DNA of 64,000 nucleotides. It comes from Dyadobacter chenhuakuii (GTDB taxonomy: Bacteria > Bacteroidota > Bacteroidia > Cytophagales > Spirosomataceae). Below, in pieces: positions 42,884 through 50,575 of this stretch (position 1 is its first letter; every line of letters starts with the position of its first letter). Made by a program: the position numbers and the translations under genes. Location of the stretch: NCBI RefSeq assembly GCF_023821985.2, contig NZ_CP098805.1, forward strand, positions 5,571,001 to 5,635,000, written 5' to 3'. The notes beneath the pieces are model-generated. The model was not told the DNA's origin, did no database searches, and saw only the letters and a program-made list of their open reading frames with translations.

Positions 42884-43543
42884 TTAATAAGCCTCAAAAC
42901 TTTTCTTGCCCGGCACTTTTTTCGCAGGGTTACCAATGTAAATACCCCATTCTTCGGTTTCGCGGGTGATGGCAGAAGCCATACCCACCAAAGTTCCCTG
43001 GGCGATCGTTGTATAGTCACGAATTGTGCTGTTGACGCCAAAGAAAGAATAGGACTCCACCACGCAATGGCCCGAAAGCACTACATGGGAAGTGAAAAAT
43101 ACGTGGTCTTTGATCTGGCCATGGTGACCGATATGATTTCCGCTCCACATCACCACGTTATTTCCAACCGTCGTAAAAGGTTGAATGGTGTTGTCTTCCA
43201 GGATAAAGCAGTTATCGCCGATAACGCTCCTGTCGAAGATGGTGGCGTGGGAGCTTATATATGAGATGAATTGGTAGCCTTTTGATTTTGCTTCGTTGTA
43301 AATCCCTTCCCGGTTCCGGTTCATATTTCTGCCGGTCATAGGGGCGAAAAACGCGTAGTCAGAAGGAGGGAAAAGGGTGGCGACGTCTTCAAAGGCCACA
43401 ACAGGCAGTCCTTTAAAAGATTCATCCTGAATGTATTCCCTGTGGATAGTGAAAGCGACTATTTCGTGTTCTGAGTCGTGCGTCAGATAATAGTGTGCCA
43501 GTTCTGCTGTGTCGAGTATTCCAAAAACGATAACCTTAGCCAT
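42884..43543 (-). CDS. PglD/NeuD-like sugar acyltransferase (left-handed beta-helix)
   Basis: The 219-residue protein starts with a nucleotide-sugar binding Rossmann part (VIVFGILDTAELAHYYLTHD) and continues with hexapeptide repeats from about 105 (SVIGDNCFILEDNTIQPF, TTVGNNVVMWSGNHIGHHG), where the catalytic His of PglD-like acetyltransferases would be in the HIGHHG segment. The end is WGIYIGNPAKKVPGKK. Such enzymes acylate an amino or hydroxyl group of a UDP- or dTDP-sugar. It lies beside a WbqC-like gene and two genes from a DegT aminotransferase, suggesting an N-acylated amino sugar. Confidence 0.88.
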   Translation of the reverse strand: MAKVIVFGILDTAELAHYYLTHDSEHEIVAFTIHREYIQDESFKGLPVVAFEDVATLFPPSDYAFFAPMTGRNMNRNREGIYNEAKSKGYQFISYISSHATIFDRSVIGDNCFILEDNTIQPFTTVGNNVVMWSGNHIGHHGQIKDHVFFTSHVVLSGHCVVESYSFFGVNSTIRDYTTIAQGTLVGMASAITRETEEWGIYIGNPAKKVPGKKSFEAY

Positions 43544-43544
43544 C

Positions 43545-44243
43545 TTAAATCAGTTCGTAAGCCTTTAAATGTTCCTTAATGTCCGCCGGGTCGTTAAACA
43601 TCAGGATATCTATAATTGACAGCCAAGGTACGAAAGCATTTTTAAATTGGGGATAAGGGCTCGAAACACTTTTAATGAAGTCAAGTTTTATCCCTTCCTT
43701 TTCAAATTTTGCTTTGTCATACAATTCCATTCCTCCAATCGGATTAATGTAATGGCTGGCATTTTCCTGCTTACAGATATCCAGAATCCTATCCTGACCT
43801 TTCAAATGTGTGTTCTGGTATATCGTGGACGAGGGGACAATCTCCGTCGTGATTTCCATATACTCACAGGTTCTTTTCAGGGCCTGAAAAGTTAGTTCAT
43901 ATATGGTTTGAACATCTAAATTTACAATTTCTTCTATCAGAACAAAAACCTTCTGATAATTGGGGGCTTTTTGATACGATTGCTGAATGGTTTTCAGAAA
44001 CTTCTTCTGCCAGGGCTCACTTCTTGAAAGTTCGACCTCATTGATCAGCTTATTCTGGCTTGCATCTTTCAGTGGAATTGTAAAAAGATGCGGCTTGGAG
44101 GACACCAACACATTATTTCTATTGATCCAGCCTTTGTTAATGAAATTCACATCATCATAAATAATGAATTTATCAACGGCGTTGATCAGCTGAAAATAGC
44201 CTATATATGGAAATATATAGGGCTGCATAATGGCGATGGTCAT
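43545..44243 (-). CDS. WbqC-like protein
   Basis: The 232-residue protein shows the WbqC family pattern: IAIMQPYIFPYIGYFQLINA at the N-terminus, IIYDDVNFINKGWINRN near 26, RSEPWQKKFLKTIQQSY near 80 and HYINPIGGMELYD near 164. WbqC proteins are found in O-antigen clusters with amino-sugar genes; a role in acylating or modifying an amino sugar has been proposed, but the reaction is not settled. It is one base from the LbH acyltransferase gene, in line with a joint role. Confidence 0.85.
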   Translation of the reverse strand: MTIAIMQPYIFPYIGYFQLINAVDKFIIYDDVNFINKGWINRNNVLVSSKPHLFTIPLKDASQNKLINEVELSRSEPWQKKFLKTIQQSYQKAPNYQKVFVLIEEIVNLDVQTIYELTFQALKRTCEYMEITTEIVPSSTIYQNTHLKGQDRILDICKQENASHYINPIGGMELYDKAKFEKEGIKLDFIKSVSSPYPQFKNAFVPWLSIIDILMFNDPADIKEHLKAYELI

Positions 44244-44249
44244 GGATTG

Positions 44250-46298
44250 CTATTTAAGCTTTCTGAGATAATAATCTTCACCCCTGACCGCCACGTTGGT
44301 GATTGTCGTATCGCTTCCTAAACGAATGTCTGTGGGCAAAGATTTGATGCGGCTGGTGTCATTGATCACGCTTTTGGCATAAAACAGATAGTCAGCATCT
44401 TTGGGAATCGGTTTTAAACCTTGTTCAAACGGGTTGATAGTGACCAGTTTGCGCGAAAGATCTTCGCCATAAAGCGGATATTCAAAGTCGTCATTGATCG
44501 TAGCTAAGGCAACGGTCGCGTCTTTGGGAACGATGGAATCAAATGTCTGATAAGCCTTTGTAATGTCGGGACGGGCAAATGTCTGCAATTGAATCCTATC
44601 GGTTTGAAGCGCTGATTTATAACCATAAGCCGCAATAGGCAGGCAACGGATATTCAGATAAACCGACATGACGGCCGAAACGCAGGCCAGTCCTACAACA
44701 ACCATAATGTATCCTTTCCAGACATTTCTGCGTGGTTTAAGGATCGATAGACGATGGTTTGAAAATAAAAGCAGTAAGAAAAGGACGCCGAATAAGCCTG
44801 TTTCTATAAAATATCTTCCCTTGAAAGGGTCGTAAACGGCAGAGTAGGAAATGGCTGCAAAATGTAAACAGAATGCCAGCGCCAGAAACCAGTGCACCCG
44901 CGAGCGGAAAACCCGGATTAGCGTCAAAAAGATCAGTGGTAATATAAGCGCAAAACCAAATACGCCCCAGTAAGGGTTCGCATTGAAGTTATCAAAACGG
45001 CGTTGGAAAGAAAACGGGACGATCGCGTATTCCGTTTCTTCGTCCAGTCGCATGCGTAATTTATCTTCCAAAACCACAAGCGGTTTGCGGATAAATGTAT
45101 TCAAATCATATCCCCACTGCGCATTGCGGATGCCATCCAGGTTACAAAACTCGTAAGTATAGCGGACCACATTGCGGCTTCCCTGCTCGAAAAGATTGGG
45201 TAACGACCCAAAACGCTCCACGGACTGATGTTTCAATGCAGTAGGCGGGCCTATCGGGTGCCCGAAGACCATGATGTTTTTAATGTAACCTGTCGGGAAT
45301 GTATAAACGAGCATAGCAACGAATATCGCGCCGGCGAGTTTTATAAACCGGTTGAAAAACACTTTCAGGTCGGGCGCCAGGAACACTGTATAAAGCATGA
45401 TCACAAAAACCGATGGCAGTAACAATGCAAATGTCACTTTATGGCCAAACACAATGCCGAATGCAAGCCCCGACAAATAAAGATATTTGGTGTTTCTTGT
45501 GCTGTAATAAGTGAAAAGGAAGTAAAGCAGGCAGCTCAGATAAGCGGTCAGGACAATGTCTGTTTCTGTTGTTACCGCCTGCATCAGGAAGTTCAGGAAC
45601 ATTCCGTAAGCCAGTGCGCAGAAGAAGCTTGCCGATAAATTCCTGCCAATGCGCTGCGCAATTCCAAACACGCATACGAGCGTGATGTAGTAAGAAGTAT
45701 GGTGAATCAGTTTGAATGCATTCTCAATCTTTCCGCTGATCAGATAGCTGTAAATCTGGATGGTCGTAAGGCTTTTGGGATACGTGTCCATATTCCAGTT
45801 CGTCCCTCCGAAATGTGCCATCGTGCCGCGCTGAATGTAGCGGATCGCACGATTTAAATGGCCGGTCATGCTATCCCATTCATTCGGCGCTGTGAAAAGA
45901 ACGAGGATAAAGTTGGTCACTGCAATTACCGCAATGGTCCCAAACATGAAAAAGAATATCGTTTTAAGATAAACAGACAGCTCTTTGGACCACGAACGGA
46001 AAGTTTCAGTCCGGTTGGAAATAACCGAGCGAATGGAGTAGGAGGGCTGAGTCGCGAGGAGTGAATTCCAAATGAAATAATGCAAGCCCAAAGCAACAAA
46101 TGTAGCGCCTATCCATGCCCAGGTTTGTGCGGTAAGATCTAATGCAGAAAGTACGAAACCTGCGGGAATGATGCTTCCAACAAACAGCATGAAACAAACG
46201 ATAAGCCACTCTGCCAATGAAGGCTGGGCTATCCTTTTAGCAACAAAACTGATACTGTATAAAAACAGCAGGAACGCAAGCCAGTAAACAAAACTCAT
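44250..46298 (-). CDS. GT-C-type polytopic membrane protein
   Basis: The 682-residue product (ATG 46298, one base after the aminotransferase stop; an ATG eight codons upstream at 46322 would overlap it by 23 bases) has about 12 membrane helices. A first loop contains APNEWDSMTGHLNRAIRYIQ near 130, reminiscent of the acidic catalytic loop of GT-C enzymes such as PMT/ArnT relatives using polyprenyl-phosphate sugars. A large C-terminal periplasmic part (about 545-680) follows. It may transfer a sugar to the glycan on the outer side; no closer family was recognised. Confidence 0.68.
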   Translation of the reverse strand: MSFVYWLAFLLFLYSISFVAKRIAQPSLAEWLIVCFMLFVGSIIPAGFVLSALDLTAQTWAWIGATFVALGLHYFIWNSLLATQPSYSIRSVISNRTETFRSWSKELSVYLKTIFFFMFGTIAVIAVTNFILVLFTAPNEWDSMTGHLNRAIRYIQRGTMAHFGGTNWNMDTYPKSLTTIQIYSYLISGKIENAFKLIHHTSYYITLVCVFGIAQRIGRNLSASFFCALAYGMFLNFLMQAVTTETDIVLTAYLSCLLYFLFTYYSTRNTKYLYLSGLAFGIVFGHKVTFALLLPSVFVIMLYTVFLAPDLKVFFNRFIKLAGAIFVAMLVYTFPTGYIKNIMVFGHPIGPPTALKHQSVERFGSLPNLFEQGSRNVVRYTYEFCNLDGIRNAQWGYDLNTFIRKPLVVLEDKLRMRLDEETEYAIVPFSFQRRFDNFNANPYWGVFGFALILPLIFLTLIRVFRSRVHWFLALAFCLHFAAISYSAVYDPFKGRYFIETGLFGVLFLLLLFSNHRLSILKPRRNVWKGYIMVVVGLACVSAVMSVYLNIRCLPIAAYGYKSALQTDRIQLQTFARPDITKAYQTFDSIVPKDATVALATINDDFEYPLYGEDLSRKLVTINPFEQGLKPIPKDADYLFYAKSVINDTSRIKSLPTDIRLGSDTTITNVAVRGEDYYLRKLK

Positions 46299-46299
46299 G

Positions 46300-47385
46300 C
46301 TATTCTGGTGATAAATGACCATTAATGATGCGGGAGATCCGTTCGATGTCCGAATACGGAAGGCCTACATATAAAGGCAAACTTAACACTCTTAACGCGA
46401 TATCTTCCGAAACCGGGCAGGCAATTTGCCTCGGCATGAAGGATAGCGTGTTTAATGAAGGATAAAAATAACGCCGCGGAATAACATCTTCCTCACGCAA
46501 TGCATCCATAACGCGGAACATAACCTGCTCAGAAGGAAATACAACCGGGTAATAAGCATAATTATATTCAATGTCCTTGCTGATGACCGGCTTATATAAT
46601 ACGTCCCAATTCAGCAGACTGTCATAAGCATCAAAAACTTCCTTGCGGGCAGCAATAATGTCTTTCACAAGCGGAAGATTGACCAATCCCATCGCTGCGT
46701 GGAATTCGGAATTCTTACCATTGATCCCTGCGTAAAGATAATGTTCATCGCCCTGATGTCCGAATGCGCGCAGAAGGTGCAGTTTCTTATCAAGTTCAGG
46801 GTGATTGGAAATTAATGCACCGCCTTCAATTGTATGAAAAACTTTGGTTGCATGAAAGCTGCAAGTGCTCAGATCTCCGAAGGAAAGCAAAGATTTCCCT
46901 TTATAGGTGACGCCAAATGCGTGAGCGGCATCATAGATCACTTTTAAATTGTGCTTTTTAGCAATCACTTCAATGGCCTCTACATCACATGGGTTGCCAT
47001 AAACGTGCGTTGCCAGGATTCCGGTCGTTGCAGGCGTAATGGATGCCTCGATCAGTGCCGGATTTATATTGAATGTCTGAGAATCAATGTCAACGAAAAC
47101 GGGCGTGCAATTTTCCCAAAGGATTGCATTGGATGTTGCCACGTATGAAAACGGCGTTGTGATCACCTCACCAGTGATTTCAAGCGCTTTGATCGCAATT
47201 TGAAGGACGATAGTTCCGTTTCCGCAAAAATAGAGATGGTCTACCCCCAGGTATTTTTTTAGTTCTGCTTCAAGCTCCTGAAGAACCGGTCCGTTATTGG
47301 TAAGATATCCGCGTTCCCAAATTTCCCGAACATATTGCAGATATTTCTCCTGGTCTGGTAAAAAGGTTTTAGTGACGTTAATCAT
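46300..47385 (-). CDS. DegT/DnrJ/EryC1-family sugar aminotransferase
   Basis: The 361-residue PLP enzyme has the family features: ITTPFSYVATSNAILWENC near 73, YDAAHAFGVTYKGKSLLSFG near 152 and CSFHATKVFHTIEGGAL near 173 with the Schiff-base Lys. It transfers an amino group to a keto nucleotide sugar, typically dTDP-4-keto-6-deoxyglucose. No dehydratase gene (rmlB-like) lies in the operon, so the keto-sugar must come from elsewhere. It overlaps the end of the wzt-like gene by eight bases. Confidence 0.93.
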   Translation of the reverse strand: MINVTKTFLPDQEKYLQYVREIWERGYLTNNGPVLQELEAELKKYLGVDHLYFCGNGTIVLQIAIKALEITGEVITTPFSYVATSNAILWENCTPVFVDIDSQTFNINPALIEASITPATTGILATHVYGNPCDVEAIEVIAKKHNLKVIYDAAHAFGVTYKGKSLLSFGDLSTCSFHATKVFHTIEGGALISNHPELDKKLHLLRAFGHQGDEHYLYAGINGKNSEFHAAMGLVNLPLVKDIIAARKEVFDAYDSLLNWDVLYKPVISKDIEYNYAYYPVVFPSEQVMFRVMDALREEDVIPRRYFYPSLNTLSFMPRQIACPVSEDIALRVLSLPLYVGLPYSDIERISRIINGHLSPE

Positions 47386-48637
47386 TCACTACATGTTCAG
47401 TTTGGCGAATGGAAAAATTAAGTTGAGGGCGAATATATCCGGGCCATTTGCCATACCAGGTTACATTTTCACGATAATCCTCAATATCAAAAATTAAAGC
47501 TTCTTCCATGTTGTAAAGAACGGTGCTGGTGTCCTTTACGATCATCATAGAAACCACATAGGAACCATCATTCAGGAAATGGCCTGGAATCTCACACACG
47601 CCGCTTACCAATCCTTTTGAAAAAGTTTCAGCCTGTGTACCTACATTAAAAATACACTCACCTGTAAACGTATACAAATGCATGCTGAGGTTCAAGCTTG
47701 CGCCTTCTACCAAATTCCAGAATTCAAATTGAAAATTGATAGGCGTACGAACGTCAATATGGTTCAGGTCGTCCTGGTATTCAGGGAAAAGCTTAAACCT
47801 TTTCACGCGAACCTGATCATTTCCGGGCGCATTTTCAATGTTGTCCCAATGCTTTTCCAAGGTTTTATGAGAAACCTTGCTGAGGTAATTGGTAACGATA
47901 TGCGTTGTTTCGCCCTGATCGATCAACATTCCTTTTTCAAAATAAAAGGACTTGTTGCAGAGCGCCTGAATGGCGGTAAGGTTATGGCTCACAAAAAGCA
48001 ATGTTCTTCCACTTTCGGAAACATCACGCATCTTACCGAGACATTTTTTCTGAAATTCTGTATCACCAACCGCTAAAACTTCATCAACGATCAGGATTTC
48101 AGGATTAAGATGCGCGGCGATCGCAAAACCAAGCCGCACATACATACCCGAGGAATATCTTTTAACAGGTGTATCCAGAAATTTTTCAACACCAGCAAAG
48201 TCAACAATGGCGTCAAATGATTGCCGGATCTCACTCTTAGCCATGCCCAAAATGGCACCGTTCAGAAATATGTTTTCACGGCCGGTTAGTTCCGGGTGAA
48301 AACCGGTCCCTACTTCCAGCAAGCTGGCAATACGACCGTCAATTTTGATCTGGCCTGTGGTAGGTTCTGTAATGCGGCTGAGGATTTTCAATAAGGTCGA
48401 CTTTCCCGCGCCGTTATGGCCAACAATACCGATGCGGTCGCCCTGATCAATGGAAAAGTTCACATCCCGCAATGCCCAAAACTCTTCTTTCTCGGCAAAG
48501 TCGGAATTATCCTGCTTGCGTGAGAACAACTTGTCAACCTTTTCGGAAACAATGTCGCGCAGGCTTGGAGAACCATTTTTACGTTGATGGTCTATAATAT
48601 ATTTCTTGCTGATGTTTTCAGCTACGATTACAGGCAT
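47378..48637 (-). CDS. ABC transporter ATP-binding protein of polysaccharide export (Wzt type)
   Basis: The 419-residue protein has an ATPase domain (about 1-250) with Walker A GHNGAGKSTLLKIL near 73, signature YSSGMYVRLGFAIAAHL near 165 and Walker B ILIVDEVLAVGD near 187, plus a C-terminal beta-sandwich (about 275-419, RTPINFQFEFWNLVEG) like the Wzt_C domain that recognises the end of a finished O-polysaccharide. With the Wzm-type permease it exports lipid-linked glycan across the inner membrane. The C-terminal domain implies chain-end recognition. Confidence 0.95.
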   Translation of the reverse strand: MPVIVAENISKKYIIDHQRKNGSPSLRDIVSEKVDKLFSRKQDNSDFAEKEEFWALRDVNFSIDQGDRIGIVGHNGAGKSTLLKILSRITEPTTGQIKIDGRIASLLEVGTGFHPELTGRENIFLNGAILGMAKSEIRQSFDAIVDFAGVEKFLDTPVKRYSSGMYVRLGFAIAAHLNPEILIVDEVLAVGDTEFQKKCLGKMRDVSESGRTLLFVSHNLTAIQALCNKSFYFEKGMLIDQGETTHIVTNYLSKVSHKTLEKHWDNIENAPGNDQVRVKRFKLFPEYQDDLNHIDVRTPINFQFEFWNLVEGASLNLSMHLYTFTGECIFNVGTQAETFSKGLVSGVCEIPGHFLNDGSYVVSMMIVKDTSTVLYNMEEALIFDIEDYRENVTWYGKWPGYIRPQLNFSIRQTEHVVND

Positions 48638-48654
48638 GCCTAAAGGTAATTATT

Positions 48655-49488
48655 TCAGATATGATCGACGAAAGTTTTTTCTTTTTTACGGAAATAAATC
48701 AAAGACAATATCATTATCGAAAAGGAAATTATTGTTGTTGAGTAAAGACTCTGGGGATTGAAATAAGCCTTGTCACCCAGTAAGCACCAGCGAAAACCAT
48801 CGATGATACCCACCAGCGGATTCAAGTTATAATATTTCTCAAACCATGTGCCTTGTGCAAGCGTGCTGCTGTAAGCGACTGGCACGGCGTACATTCCAAC
48901 TTGTACTAAAAATGGAATTAACTGACCGATATCCCGAAAACGTACATTTAGCACCGCAAAGAACAGGCCAAAACCCAAACTTGTAATAAATGTAAGTAAA
49001 ATGAAGCAAGGAAGAAATATGATGTTCCAGCTAATGGGGTGCTTAAAGAAAATCGTCATGATCAAAAATATCCCGAAAGCGATCATAAAGTCAACGAATC
49101 CAACCGCTATCGAGCTCAGTGGCATCAGTAAGCGGGGGAAGTAAACCTTGGAGACCAGATTGGAATTGATCAGAATGCTGCTGCTGATCTGCGTAAATGT
49201 ATTCGCGAAAAATGTCCAGATCGTAAGACCGCTCAAAACCATCAACGGGTAAGGAACACCCGGATCGCTTTTAATTTTAGCAAGATAACTGAAAACGAAA
49301 ACCATTACAGTCATCGTCATAATTGGCCTTAAAACGCTCCACGCAACGCCTAGCAGGGTTTGTTTGTAACGAACTGAAATGTCTCTTTTTGATAAAATCC
49401 AGAGTAACTGTCTGTTGAGCCAGAGATCTTTCCAGTAATCCTTTTCGGATCCGCCTGCCTTTATGGTAATTGAGTGCTGAGATGCCAT
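48655..49488 (-). CDS. ABC-2 type permease of polysaccharide export (Wzm type)
   Basis: The 277-residue protein has six membrane helices and the ABC-2 permease pattern: WILSKRDISVRYKQTLLGVA near 30, with the conserved amphipathic start, WSVLRPIMTMTVMVFVFSYL near 50 and DIGQLIPFLVQVGMYAVPVA near 184. It is the channel partner of the Wzt-like ATPase, encoded 18 bases downstream, and moves undecaprenyl-linked glycan to the periplasm. It starts two bases after the Wzz-like gene's stop. Confidence 0.94.
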   Translation of the reverse strand: MASQHSITIKAGGSEKDYWKDLWLNRQLLWILSKRDISVRYKQTLLGVAWSVLRPIMTMTVMVFVFSYLAKIKSDPGVPYPLMVLSGLTIWTFFANTFTQISSSILINSNLVSKVYFPRLLMPLSSIAVGFVDFMIAFGIFLIMTIFFKHPISWNIIFLPCFILLTFITSLGFGLFFAVLNVRFRDIGQLIPFLVQVGMYAVPVAYSSTLAQGTWFEKYYNLNPLVGIIDGFRWCLLGDKAYFNPQSLYSTTIISFSIMILSLIYFRKKEKTFVDHI

Positions 49489-49489
49489 T

Positions 49490-50575
49490 TTATTGCTTTA
49501 CTACTACTACTGTTGGAGTTGCAAATACCGTTCTGAAATAGATAAAGATCAGCGCGAGCATTACGCCCACCAACGCGCCTATTTTTGCATTCCTTTTGTC
49601 TTCTGCTTTGATATCCAAAGGCACCTTAATGCCTTCTATTTCTGTAAATAATGGTGCTTCACGAACCATTGTAACACGCATTTTTTCAGCGCTTCCCATT
49701 GCTTCATAGTAAAGCGTTTGAAGGAAGGATGACTTTCTTTCCATGCTGTTGGCCGAAATCTTCGCTTCCGGCAGCATGATCTGCGCGCTGTAATCCAATT
49801 GTCGTGCAAGCTTGTGTTCGGCGATGCCCAATACAGCTGCCAGGGAATCGGCGCGGTGTTGAAGGAGGTTTAATGTTTTACGCGATTTTTGCGTCTGGTT
49901 TTCCGTGTACATTTCTTCCACAGTTTCCAGAAGCTTAGTCACCCAGAGTCCGGCCAGCGTGCCGTTTTCCATACTGGTTGACAGCGAGATGAAAGAGGAT
50001 TTCCGATCGAGCGAAGCAATTTCGGTTGAACCTGCTGCCTTGATAACCAGCTCGTTCAAAATTCTCCTTGACCTCATATCCAGCTTCTTAACATCACGGC
50101 TGGTGAAATGGAAGTTGTGATTTTGCGGAATTTCTTCCCATTCCTTTTTCTTGATCCCGCTTGAATCAATGAAGAAATTTGCCAGGATCATTTTTTGACC
50201 GTTCACTTCTACTTCCTTCATCAGGTTTCTTTCCAGAACCGGGCGGGATTTTACGAAATAGAAGAAGTTTTCACCGGTAAAGATGTTAGCATCAGGTGCA
50301 TTTCCCAGCCCCAATAACCCAGCCATATCGCCGAAACCCGATGATTGCTGGCCTGTACCAAGATTGAAAACAACCTCAGCTTCGTACATGTTCGGTTTAT
50401 CAATGAATGTATCCAGAGCATATCCGATCCCAAAACCAAGGAGAGGCAATAGCACCAGCATTTTCCAGTTACGGAGAATCGCTGTTTTCACGACCAGAAC
50501 TTTTTCGATAACCTCTTTCGGGGTCAACTCATCTTCTGGCACTTGTTGTTGCGGATGTAGTGTCGTTGTTGACAT
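49490..50575 (-). CDS. Wzz-like chain-length determinant protein
   Basis: The 361-residue protein has two membrane helices (about 38-56 and 334-352) with a periplasmic, helix-rich region between them, the layout of polysaccharide co-polymerases. The N-terminal KTAILRNWKMLVLLPLLGFG and the C-terminal LGIAEHKLARQLDYSAQ coiled region fit the family. No tyrosine-kinase domain is attached, so it resembles Wzz more than Wzc. It overlaps the Wza-like stop by one base (TAATG), so both are translated together. Confidence 0.85.
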   Translation of the reverse strand: MSTTTLHPQQQVPEDELTPKEVIEKVLVVKTAILRNWKMLVLLPLLGFGIGYALDTFIDKPNMYEAEVVFNLGTGQQSSGFGDMAGLLGLGNAPDANIFTGENFFYFVKSRPVLERNLMKEVEVNGQKMILANFFIDSSGIKKKEWEEIPQNHNFHFTSRDVKKLDMRSRRILNELVIKAAGSTEIASLDRKSSFISLSTSMENGTLAGLWVTKLLETVEEMYTENQTQKSRKTLNLLQHRADSLAAVLGIAEHKLARQLDYSAQIMLPEAKISANSMERKSSFLQTLYYEAMGSAEKMRVTMVREAPLFTEIEGIKVPLDIKAEDKRNAKIGALVGVMLALIFIYFRTVFATPTVVVVKQ

